Shown: positions 1 to 5,854 of the stretch, piece by piece
How the letters are laid out: every line of letters begins with the position of its first letter
Numbering within the stretch: position 1 is the stretch's first letter
Assembly: GCA_947074335.1 (NCBI GenBank)
Contig: CAMTPG010000145.1
Coordinates: forward strand, 1 to 6,811
From: an uncultured Parabacteroides sp.
GTDB taxonomy: Bacteria; Bacteroidota; Bacteroidia; Bacteroidales; Tannerellaceae
Reading direction: 5' to 3'
DNA length: 6,811 nt
Notes under the pieces: model-generated
Told to the model about the DNA's origin: nothing
What the model saw: only the letters and a program-made list of their open reading frames with translations
Databases searched by the model: none
Program-made: the position numbers and the translations under genes

Positions 1-789
1 TACGGCGATCTTGATGTTTCGGTGATCGATGAGCTTCCGCCGGGTCGCAAACCTATTCAAACCGTGCACCGGTACGATAATAAAAAGGGCCAGCTCTACG
101 ATTTTATGCGTAAAGAGATCGAATCCGGACGGCAGGTTTATGTGGTATATCCTTTAATTGAAGGTAACGAAAAACTGGATTATAAGAATCTTGAAGAGGG
201 TTTCGAAACTTTTCAGGAAGTATTTCCCGAATATAAAGTTTGTATGGTACACGGCAAGATGAAGGCGGCCGATAAAGACAGGCAGATGCAGTGTTTTATT
301 TCGGGAGAAGCTCAGATTTTACTGGCCACAACCGTAATCGAAGTGGGCGTGAATGTGCCCAATGCTTCGGTGATGGTAATAGAAAGTGCCGAGCGCTTCG
401 GGCTTTCGCAGCTTCATCAGCTGCGCGGACGCGTAGGGCGCGGTGCCGATCAGTCGTATTGCGTGTTGGTTTCTTCCTACAAATTGAGTAACGATACGCG
501 CAAGCGACTCGAAATAATGGTAAATAGTAACAATGGCTTTGAAATAGCCGAAGCCGACCTGCGGCTTCGCGGATATGGCGATCTGGAAGGTACCATGCAA
601 AGCGGCGAAGGACTGAATCTGAAGATCGCGAATCTGGCCGCCGACGGGCAAATCCTGCAATATGCCCGCGATATGGCACAAACCGTACTGGATGAGGATC
701 CTGAACTGTTAAAGGATGAAAACCGGATTTTACGTGAAAAACTTAAAATGCTCTTTTCCAAAGCAATAAATTGGGGAATGATTAGTTAA
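1..789 (+). CDS. recG: ATP-dependent DNA helicase RecG, C-terminal part (5' end outside window)
   Basis: RecG is a superfamily 2 double-strand DNA translocase that remodels stalled replication forks and branch-migrates Holliday junctions. The reading frame is open from base 1, so the first internal Met (base 22) is not the start. About 262 residues are visible, covering the second helicase lobe and C-terminus. Seen: the entry YGDLDVSVIDELPPGRKPI, VYPLIEG and VHGKM strands, the motif V region LLATTVIEVGVNVPNAS, and motif VI QLRGRVGRG (bases 418-444). These are followed by the RecG-specific TRG translocation motif DLRLRGYGDLEGTMQSG (556-606) and the closing KIANLA...AIS tail. The TRG motif has Tyr (574-576) where E. 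coli RecG has Pro in RGPG. The frame is intact to its TAA. No terminator-like hairpin with a T-tract follows; the next gene has its own promoters. The family call is essentially certain. Confidence 0.97.
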   Translation, partial: YGDLDVSVIDELPPGRKPIQTVHRYDNKKGQLYDFMRKEIESGRQVYVVYPLIEGNEKLDYKNLEEGFETFQEVFPEYKVCMVHGKMKAADKDRQMQCFISGEAQILLATTVIEVGVNVPNASVMVIESAERFGLSQLHQLRGRVGRGADQSYCVLVSSYKLSNDTRKRLEIMVNSNNGFEIAEADLRLRGYGDLEGTMQSGEGLNLKIANLAADGQILQYARDMAQTVLDEDPELLKDENRILREKLKMLFSKAINWGMIS

Positions 790-806
790 TATGTTGCACA
801 ACATAT
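789..806. promoter_or_regulatory. Operator-like palindrome just after recG
   Basis: The sequence ATATGTTGCACAACATAT consists of two perfect 8-base inverted arms separated by CA, starting on the last base of the recG stop codon. The 2-base spacer makes it a poor RNA hairpin unless the centre opens, and no T-tract follows. It therefore looks more like a dimeric protein binding site than an intrinsic terminator. It lies about 60 bases upstream of the predicted M23 promoters. Regulator binding is inference. Confidence 0.4.
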
Positions 807-866
807 AAGTGCATAATTATCTGATATACAGCAGTTAGTGCATGTATGTTTAAATAGGTTGTTTTA

Positions 867-897
867 TTTGGAAAAAATTTAACGCTCAATATTTTTG
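867..897 (+). promoter_or_regulatory. Promoter P1 for the M23/LysM gene
   Basis: TTTG (867-870), 19 bases, then TATTTTTG (890-897) is an exact match to the Bacteroidetes primary-sigma consensus TTTG-N19-21-TAnnTTTG. It lies in the AT-rich gap between recG and the M23 gene and points toward the latter. A transcript starting a few bases after 897 would have a leader of roughly 95-100 nt. Initiation is inferred from the consensus only. Confidence 0.6.
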
Positions 898-924
898 TCC
901 TCTAATCATAAATAACGAACTTTG
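894..924 (+). promoter_or_regulatory. Promoter P2, overlapping P1, for the M23/LysM gene
   Basis: The TTTG at 894-897, which is the end of the P1 -7 box, is followed by 19 bases and GAACTTTG (917-924). That matches the -7 consensus TAnnTTTG except for its first base. The two promoters therefore share four bases, and polymerase could occupy only one at a time. P2 would give a leader of about 70 nt. It is weaker by sequence than P1. Confidence 0.45.
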
Positions 925-934
925 TTAGGATAAT

Positions 935-954
935 GTTGATCACGGGAGATCAAT
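935..954 (+). promoter_or_regulatory. Leader hairpin 1 upstream of the M23 gene
   Basis: TTGATC (936-941) and GATCAA (948-953) form a perfect 6-bp stem around the loop ACGGGA, extended by a G-T wobble at 935/954. It sits at or just after the predicted P2 start site, so it would be near the 5' end of the P2 mRNA. It could protect the transcript end or act as a DNA operator; the sequence does not say which. Confidence 0.4.
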
Positions 955-976
955 TTTACACTACTTATAGATAAAC

Positions 977-990
977 TAATCGAAAGATTA
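977..990 (+). promoter_or_regulatory. GNRA-type leader hairpin next to the M23 start codon
   Basis: TAATC (977-981), GAAA (982-985) and GATTA (986-990) form a 5-bp stem closed by a GAAA tetraloop, a stabilising GNRA loop. Ten A/T bases separate it from the ATG at 1001. No Shine-Dalgarno sequence is present, as is normal in this phylum, so the A/T-rich spacer probably serves as the ribosome entry site. An effect on translation is inference. Confidence 0.4.
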
Positions 991-1000
991 AAAATATATA

Positions 1001-2242
1001 ATGAATTTAAGAGCATTACTATTTATTTGTTGTACTACAATTTTATTCTCAACTGTAGAAGCTAACGCACAAGAAGGAAAGAATAACGAACCTAAACAGG
1101 TAATCCAGATCAAAAAAATGGATGATCAGGTTTCGGAATTAATGGCAGACCGGATTTCGATCCGCAAAGACATGGAGTTGAAAGAATTAGCCGCTATTAA
1201 TGAGAAAGCAGTTTTGAGCATGGAGGAACTCCTGTTTCCGGCTGACGAATTGTACGGATCGCACTGGGAAAACCAGTTTGTTGACCCTTTCAGAGGAAAA
1301 ATCGGTGTAAACTTTCCTGATTCCTTTGATATTGACTGTACCTCATTTATCTATCCGATTAAGATAGATTCGATGGCACGCGTTACCTCTAAGTACGGTC
1401 CGCGCCGCCGCCGTATGCATAAAGGTATCGATTTGAAAGTATTGAAAACAGATACAATCGTAGCTGCTTTCGACGGACGAATCCGTATAAAAAGCTACGA
1501 AGCTAAAGGTTACGGACACTATGTTGTGATTCGTCACCCGAACGGTCTGGAAACAGTTTACGGTCATCTATCGAAAGTTCTGGTTAATACCGATCAGATT
1601 ATCCGTGCCGGCGAACCGATCGGATTAGGCGGTAATACAGGTCGTTCTACCGGATCGCATCTGCATTTCGAAACCCGTTTTCTGGGACAGGCCATCAATC
1701 CGGCCGAAATTATTGATTTCTCGAATGGTACACCGCACCTGGATACCTACACATTTAAAAATATAAAAATCAACGGACGTAAGAGTAATATTTACACCTC
1801 ATCGACAGATCAGATGGTATTTCACCGTGTAAAATCGGGCGATACACTGGGTAAGATTGCACGTATGTACGGCACGTCGGTGAATGAGCTTTGCCGTTTG
1901 AACGGATTAAAAGCAACCTCTACACTTCGTATCGGACAATCTATCCGCTGTTCGGCAGGTGGTGGTACGGCAGTAACTCCCGCACCTTCGGCTTCACCGG
2001 TTAAAACTCCGACGGCTCAACCGGCTAAAACAACTGTTCAGGCAGATGCTGCAGCAGTAGCTTCTGTTCAGGCCGAAGCGGGCAATGATGCTTCCGAGCC
2101 GGTTTATCACCGCGTAAAACAGGGCGATTCATTGAGTAAAATTGCCTCTAAATACGGTACTTCTGTTTCTAAATTATGTGAGTTGAACGGCATAACACGC
2201 AATACGGTGTTGAAACTGGGTCGCTCACTGCGTTGCTCATAA
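1001..2242 (+). CDS. Secreted M23-family peptidoglycan peptidase with two C-terminal LysM repeats
   Basis: This is probably a periplasmic zinc endopeptidase that cuts peptide crosslinks in peptidoglycan, anchored to glycan by LysM repeats. The 413-residue protein starts with a signal peptide (hydrophobic residues 5-18, likely cleavage after ANA at 21-23). There is no lipobox, since Cys10 is preceded by Ile. A helical, charged region (about 30-80) leads to the LytM/M23 core at about 125-240. All expected residues are present: H140 and D144 (HKGID) plus H222 as zinc ligands, and H189 (YGHL) and H220 (SHLHFE) as catalytic histidines. It should therefore be an active enzyme, not a degenerate NlpD/EnvC-type activator. 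LysM repeats lie at about 273-318 and 368-413, joined by a Pro/Ala/Thr-rich linker (about 319-365). Each repeat has two Cys 19 residues apart (C298/C317 and C393/C412). It is a single-gene unit, with promoters upstream and a strong terminator downstream. Exact bond specificity is unknown. Confidence 0.93.
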   Translation: MNLRALLFICCTTILFSTVEANAQEGKNNEPKQVIQIKKMDDQVSELMADRISIRKDMELKELAAINEKAVLSMEELLFPADELYGSHWENQFVDPFRGKIGVNFPDSFDIDCTSFIYPIKIDSMARVTSKYGPRRRRMHKGIDLKVLKTDTIVAAFDGRIRIKSYEAKGYGHYVVIRHPNGLETVYGHLSKVLVNTDQIIRAGEPIGLGGNTGRSTGSHLHFETRFLGQAINPAEIIDFSNGTPHLDTYTFKNIKINGRKSNIYTSSTDQMVFHRVKSGDTLGKIARMYGTSVNELCRLNGLKATSTLRIGQSIRCSAGGGTAVTPAPSASPVKTPTAQPAKTTVQADAAAVASVQAEAGNDASEPVYHRVKQGDSLSKIASKYGTSVSKLCELNGITRNTVLKLGRSLRCS

Positions 2243-2272
2243 AAAGAAATCCGTAGTAAAACGAACTTATAA

Positions 2273-2314
2273 AAAGAGCGTCCGGTGCTTCTGCATCGGG
2301 CGCTCTTTCTTTTA
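2273..2314 (+). terminator. Strong intrinsic terminator after the M23 gene
   Basis: A 16-bp stem (2273-2288 with 2293-2308) containing only two G-T wobbles closes on the tetraloop TTCT and is followed by CTTTT, with another T6 run a few bases on. It starts about 30 bases after the stop codon. The A5 run before the stem could give a short U-tract on the opposite strand, but no gene reads toward it from that side. The M23 gene is thus insulated from the DUF1599 group. Confidence 0.93.
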
Positions 2315-2563
2315 CATCGTTTTTTCAAATCCTGCATTCCGTCGGACTAATACTGTTCGGCTGACTACAAATGGGTTGAATTTTTTTTCCCCCGACAGTA
2401 TTTCTCTGTTATTTTCCATGCAACGGTTTACCGGGTTGACTGCAGTCGGCCTCGGAAGCTCCTGTATCGCGAATGTTATGCTATGTGCATCGTTTCGAAA
2501 AACAGTTACTCTCTTTTCGGAAATTCGCTATGGGAATTGATATACGATTTAAATCCTTTTCTA
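2315..2563. other. Gene-free stretch with weak secondary structure
   Basis: No recognisable gene lies between the M23 terminator and the DUF1599 promoter. Seen here: a long-range inverted repeat (2349-2360 with 2392-2402, 11 pairs and one bulged T) around a 31-base loop that contains a T8 run. There is also a perfect palindrome GACTGCAGTC (2438-2447), extendable with wobbles to an 8-bp stem (2433-2452). A 40-codon open frame (2418-2540) contains a hydrophobic run but has no clear promoter. The base composition is richer in G and C than the AT-rich 790-1000 gap, which would also fit a decayed gene. No function can be assigned. Confidence 0.35.
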
Positions 2564-2594
2564 TTCGGAAATCGGTCTTTTTTAGCTATTTTTG
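2564..2594 (+). promoter_or_regulatory. Promoter for the DUF1599-BT_3928-tpiA group
   Basis: TATTTTTG (2587-2594) is a perfect Bacteroidetes -7 box, identical in all eight bases to that of P1 before the M23 gene. Nineteen bases upstream is TTCG (2564-2567), one mismatch from the -33 TTTG. The ATG at 2617 is 22 bases after the -7 box, giving a leader of only about 15 nt. Confidence 0.6.
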
Positions 2595-2616
2595 CCGATA
2601 ATATAAAGCAAGAGAT

Positions 2617-3159
2617 ATGGCTGATACGATACAACAATTTGAGCATGTAATTGCCCAGTGCCGCGATTTATTCGAAAAGAAACTGAAAGATTATGGTCCG
2701 TCTTGGCGTATTATGCGTCCGCAATCGATTACGGATCAGATTTTTATTAAGGCCAATCGTATCCGCAGTCTCGAAATAAAAGGAGTAAGCAAAGTGGGTG
2801 AGGGGATTCTGCCCGAATTTATTGCCATTGTAAATTATGGTATTATCGGACTGATTCAGCTGGCCAAAGGATTTTCGGATACCACCGATATGACGGCCGA
2901 TGAAGCGCTTGCCCTTTACGATGAATATATGCAGCAAACCAAAGAGCTGATGTATGCCAAAAATCACGACTACGATGAGGCCTGGCGCAGCATGCGTATC
3001 AGTTCGTATACCGATCTGATTCTGATGAAAATCTACCGCACCAAGCAAATCGAGAGTCATAATGGCAAAACACTCGTCTCCGAAGGCATCGACGCCAACT
3101 ACATGGATATGGTGAATTACGCTCTTTTCGGTCTGATCAAATTAGAGTACGGCGAATAA
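2617..3159 (+). CDS. DUF1599 protein with internal duplication
   Basis: This 180-residue protein belongs to the DUF1599 family, which some databases call nucleotide modification associated domain 1; its biochemical role is not established. It has no signal peptide and no membrane segment, so it is cytoplasmic. The protein is two copies of one mostly helical unit offset by 93-94 residues. KDYGPSWRIMR (24-34) matches HDYDEAWRSMR (117-127), and TD at 39-40 matches TD at 132-133. K45, R48 and E53 match K138, R141 and E146. EGI at 62-64 matches EGI at 156-158, and NYGIIGLIQL (73-82) matches NYALFGLIKL (167-176). The repeated D, Y, W, R, K and E residues suggest two equivalent binding sites. It is the first gene after the promoter at 2564-2594, and the next gene starts 16 bases after its stop, so the two are very likely cotranscribed. 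The family call is firm; the function is open. Confidence 0.88.
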   Translation: MADTIQQFEHVIAQCRDLFEKKLKDYGPSWRIMRPQSITDQIFIKANRIRSLEIKGVSKVGEGILPEFIAIVNYGIIGLIQLAKGFSDTTDMTADEALALYDEYMQQTKELMYAKNHDYDEAWRSMRISSYTDLILMKIYRTKQIESHNGKTLVSEGIDANYMDMVNYALFGLIKLEYGE

Positions 3160-3175
3160 TATCAAATCTGAGAGT

Positions 3176-4456
3176 ATGAAGGGAAAAACGCTGTTTGTCA
3201 AAATACTTGCCGAATGCTGCCGGGTTCTGCTGGGAGTCGTTTTTATCTTTTCCGGTTTTGTGAAGCTGATCGATCCCATGGGTGGAGCGATCAAGATTAT
3301 CGATTATCTGGCCTCCTTCGGGTTGCAATCCATACAGGATCTGTCAGTTCCTTTCTCATTTTGCCTGGCCGCACTCGAGTTTACTCTTGGCGTATGTATG
3401 TTGCTCGGTGTATACCGGCGCTATACCACGTTTTTGGTATTGGTGTTTATGATTATGTTTACGCCACTCACACTCTATCTGGCCCTTTTTAATCCGGTAT
3501 CCGATTGCGGTTGCTTCGGCGATGCACTGGTGATTTCTAACTGGGAAACCTTTTTCAAAAATGTAGTTCTGCTGGCGGCTTCTATAGTAACCCTGAAGTT
3601 TAACCGGCGTCTTTTTGCCTGTTATACCTACCGCGTGTATTGGTTTGTGCCGCTTTTTGCCTATCTCTATGCCCTCGGTTTCGGCTATTACAATTATGCC
3701 CATCTGCCGCTCATCGATTTCCGGCCGTTTAAAAAAGGAGCCGATATCCCCGAACTGATGGCAGTGCCCGATGATGCCGAGGCCGACGAATACGAATATC
3801 TCTTTGTATACGAGAAGGATGGCAAACAACAAACCTTCAGCATCGACGATTATCCGGCCGATGATCCGGAATGGACTTTCGTGGAGTCTAAACTTCGCCT
3901 GCTGAAAAAGGGATTTACCCCGAAAGTGGAGGCTTTTAATCTCTATACCGGTTTCGGCGAAGATATCGGCGAGATTCTGCTATCAGATACCGGCTTCGTA
4001 TTTATGCTGATAGCCCCGAAACTTGAAACGGCCAACGGAGATGTGGTAGACGAAATCAACGGCATCTACGAATTTACCCTGAAAAATCAGATCCCTTTCT
4101 GGGGCATCACCGGCTCTTCATCCGACGAGATTGAGAACTGGCGCGATTTCACCGGTGCCGAATATCCTTTCCTGATGGGCGACGAGATTTTGCTGAAAAC
4201 GATGATTCGTTCCAATCCCGGACTGGTAATCCTGAAAAACGGTACAATTTTTGATAAGATACATTATAATGATTTCCCCGCCGAAGAGGATGCGGAAGAC
4301 CGATTTACGCCGATATTAACAGAAAGTAACGTAAAAAATCAAGAAGATGGATGGCTTGTTACCAACCTATTGACTTTTACTGTACCTTTGTTGTTTGTTT
4401 GGCTGTATGATTTTTTTCGTAACCGACGGAGACGGAAACCATTAGCGACCGAATAA
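3176..4456 (+). CDS. BT_3928-family membrane protein: DoxX/MauE-like domain plus thioredoxin-like domain
   Basis: This 426-residue inner-membrane protein is of unknown precise function. The N-terminal half resembles DoxX/MauE redox-associated membrane proteins, with hydrophobic segments at about 13-31, 57-79, 84-105 and 126-141 and a fifth at about 153-172. A CGC motif (C111, C113 in SDCGCFGD) follows the third segment, where MauE-like proteins often carry a Cys pair. Residues about 185-390 are soluble and presumably periplasmic. Their second part (about 272-365) reads like a TlpA/thioredoxin fold: a FMLIAP strand, a helix, IPFWGITGSS, then a proline loop SNPGLVILKNG. The CXXC position has no cysteine. 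A last membrane helix (about 393-413) precedes the basic tail RNRRRRK, which places the C-terminus in the cytoplasm. Cotranscription with DUF1599 (16-base gap) and tpiA (31-base gap) is likely. A role in electron transfer or thiol chemistry is inference. The family name comes from memory of the Bacteroides thetaiotaomicron locus. Confidence 0.82.
   Translation: MKGKTLFVKILAECCRVLLGVVFIFSGFVKLIDPMGGAIKIIDYLASFGLQSIQDLSVPFSFCLAALEFTLGVCMLLGVYRRYTTFLVLVFMIMFTPLTLYLALFNPVSDCGCFGDALVISNWETFFKNVVLLAASIVTLKFNRRLFACYTYRVYWFVPLFAYLYALGFGYYNYAHLPLIDFRPFKKGADIPELMAVPDDAEADEYEYLFVYEKDGKQQTFSIDDYPADDPEWTFVESKLRLLKKGFTPKVEAFNLYTGFGEDIGEILLSDTGFVFMLIAPKLETANGDVVDEINGIYEFTLKNQIPFWGITGSSSDEIENWRDFTGAEYPFLMGDEILLKTMIRSNPGLVILKNGTIFDKIHYNDFPAEEDAEDRFTPILTESNVKNQEDGWLVTNLLTFTVPLLFVWLYDFFRNRRRRKPLATE
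4383..4390 (+). promoter_or_regulatory. Possible internal -7 box for tpiA
   Basis: TACCTTTG is an exact match to the -7 consensus TAnnTTTG and lies inside the end of the preceding gene, about 98 bases before the tpiA start. No TTTG is found at the proper distance upstream; the nearest, CTTG at 4355-4358, is 24 bases away. It would allow extra expression of tpiA, but chance occurrence is quite possible. Confidence 0.22.
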
Positions 4457-4487
4457 CTTTTTTATTACATATTTAATTATTGAAATT

Positions 4488-5249
4488 ATGAGAAAGAATA
4501 TTGTTGCAGGCAACTGGAAGATGAATACTACACTTCCCGAAGGTCTTGCCCTGGCAAAAGAATTGAATGAAACATTGAAAGGCAAAGCGTTGAACTGTGA
4601 TGTGGTAATTGGTGTGCCTTTTACTCATTTGGCAAGTATTGCTGCTGCTATCGATACAACTAAAATTGGTGTTTCTGCAGAAAACTGTGCAGATAAAGCT
4701 TCAGGTGCTTATACCGGCGAAGTTTCGGCTGCTATGGTTGCTTCTACAGGTGCTAAATATGTGATCCTGGGTCACTCTGAGCGTCGTGCTTACTACCACG
4801 AAACTCCCGAGATCCTGAAAACAAAAGTAGAACTGGCTATGGCTAATGACCTGACTCCGATCTTCTGTATCGGCGAAGTGCTGGAAGAAAGAGAAGCCGG
4901 CAAACACTTCGAAGTGGTTGACGCACAGATCAAAGAATCATTATTCCACCTTTCTGCCGAAGAATTTGGTAAAATCGTATTGGCTTACGAACCGGTTTGG
5001 GCTATCGGTACAGGTAAAACTGCTTCTGCAGAACAGGCTGAAGAGATCCACGCTCATATCCGCGCAACACTGGCTGCCAAATATGGCGAAACAGTTGCTG
5101 ATGACTGCACTATCCTGTATGGTGGCAGCTGCAACGGCTCTAATGCAAAAGAATTGTTCTCTAAACCGAACGTTGACGGCGGTTTGATCGGTGGCGCTTC
5201 TTTGGCAGTAGATAAATTTATGCCGATTATCGAAGCTTTCGATAAATAA
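4488..5249 (+). CDS. tpiA: Triosephosphate isomerase
   Basis: TpiA interconverts dihydroxyacetone phosphate and glyceraldehyde 3-phosphate in glycolysis and gluconeogenesis, in the cytoplasm as a homodimer. The 253-residue length is normal. All catalytic elements are present: N9 and K11 in the N-terminal GNWKMN, the electrophile H96 in YVILGHSERR, and the general base E168 in AYEPVWAIGTGKTAS, which includes the mobile phosphate-gripping loop. YGGSCNGSNA (211-220) and DGGLIGGASL (230-239) complete the phosphate site. The ATG follows a very AT-rich 31-base leader without Shine-Dalgarno. Codon choice looks different from the flanking genes (more GGT, GCT and CTG), consistent with high expression. 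A terminator follows 20 bases after the stop. It is the last gene of the DUF1599 group, although it may have additional promoter activity of its own. Confidence 0.98.
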   Translation: MRKNIVAGNWKMNTTLPEGLALAKELNETLKGKALNCDVVIGVPFTHLASIAAAIDTTKIGVSAENCADKASGAYTGEVSAAMVASTGAKYVILGHSERRAYYHETPEILKTKVELAMANDLTPIFCIGEVLEEREAGKHFEVVDAQIKESLFHLSAEEFGKIVLAYEPVWAIGTGKTASAEQAEEIHAHIRATLAAKYGETVADDCTILYGGSCNGSNAKELFSKPNVDGGLIGGASLAVDKFMPIIEAFDK

Positions 5250-5269
5250 TCCAAAGATATCTAATAAAC

Positions 5270-5295
5270 GGGCGGAACTTATTCCGCCCATTTTT
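5270..5295 (+). terminator. Intrinsic terminator after tpiA
   Basis: GGGCGGAA (5270-5277) and TTCCGCCC (5282-5289) form a perfect 8-bp GC-rich stem with loop CTTA, followed by ATTTTT. It begins 20 bases after the tpiA stop and ends 17 bases before the start of the SPOR gene. It should end or strongly reduce transcription from tpiA into the SPOR-folE pair. Confidence 0.9.
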
Positions 5296-5312
5296 CACGC
5301 TAACATACATTT

Positions 5313-5813
5313 ATGAGAAGATTATTCTGTATAATATTTTGTGGTTTGCTGTTGATCGCCGGTTCGTTGTCTGCCCAGACTGTGCAGGAGGAACAGGTGA
5401 TTACGATTATCGATGCACTTCAAACGACGCAGCCGGGGAAAGGCCGGGTTACCATTAAACAGCCCGATGCTTTGCGCCATAAATTGGGCGTGCATATGTA
5501 CGGAGATCAGGTGGAACGCACCGACAGCACGGCATTTCTGAAAGTTCAGGGCTATCGAACACAGGTGTTTTCTGGGAATAATCAGCGTGTTTCCAAAGAT
5601 GAAGCCTTCCGGAAAGAGAAAGAGATTAAAGAGCTTTTTCCGCATGTGCCTACTTATGTAACTTATAATGCTCCGTTTTGGAGATTGCGTGTGGGCGATT
5701 TTCGTACGCACGAAGAGGCGTATCATATGCAACGCCTGCTGATGGATGCTCTTCCCGATTATCGCAAAGAGATGATTATTGTGCGCGAAGAGGTAAAGAT
5801 TCCATTGTATTAA
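5313..5813 (+). CDS. Secreted SPOR-domain protein
   Basis: This 166-residue exported protein ends in a SPOR domain, a fold that binds peptidoglycan glycan strands stripped of stem peptides, typically at division sites. The signal peptide is clear: MRR, hydrophobic core at about 4-17, likely cleavage after SLSA at 18-21. There is no lipobox and no further membrane segment, so it should be free in the periplasm. After a variable region (about 22-72), the SPOR domain spans about 74-158. It begins with the strand LKVQGYRTQVFSG, followed by the helix around KDEAFRKEKEIKELF, PTYVTYNAPFWRLRVGDF and a second helix HEEAYHMQRLLMDAL. It lies 17 bases after the tpiA terminator with no convincing promoter between, so transcription by read-through or from an unseen promoter is implied. 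folE follows after 41 bases. The domain call is solid; the partner enzyme is unknown. Confidence 0.88.
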   Translation: MRRLFCIIFCGLLLIAGSLSAQTVQEEQVITIIDALQTTQPGKGRVTIKQPDALRHKLGVHMYGDQVERTDSTAFLKVQGYRTQVFSGNNQRVSKDEAFRKEKEIKELFPHVPTYVTYNAPFWRLRVGDFRTHEEAYHMQRLLMDALPDYRKEMIIVREEVKIPLY

Positions 5814-5854
5814 CGAACCAGAAAGAAAAAGTTTTTCGCCAAATATAACTCAAA

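Noticed and set aside
296..681. Two long minus-strand frames inside recG
   Set aside because: Both are antisense to conserved RecG helicase motifs and have compositions typical of shadow frames.
2107..2337. 76-residue minus-strand frame over the M23 gene end and its terminator
   Set aside because: It runs through the terminator hairpin and antisense to the second LysM repeat; no promoter or similarity is seen.
5306..5313. TACATTTA as a -7 box for the SPOR gene
   Set aside because: It overlaps the start codon, lacks the final G and has no TTTG at the right distance.
5823..5839. GAAAAAGTTTTTC inverted repeat before folE
   Set aside because: The arms leave a single-base centre, so no RNA hairpin of use forms; likely a chance A/T run.
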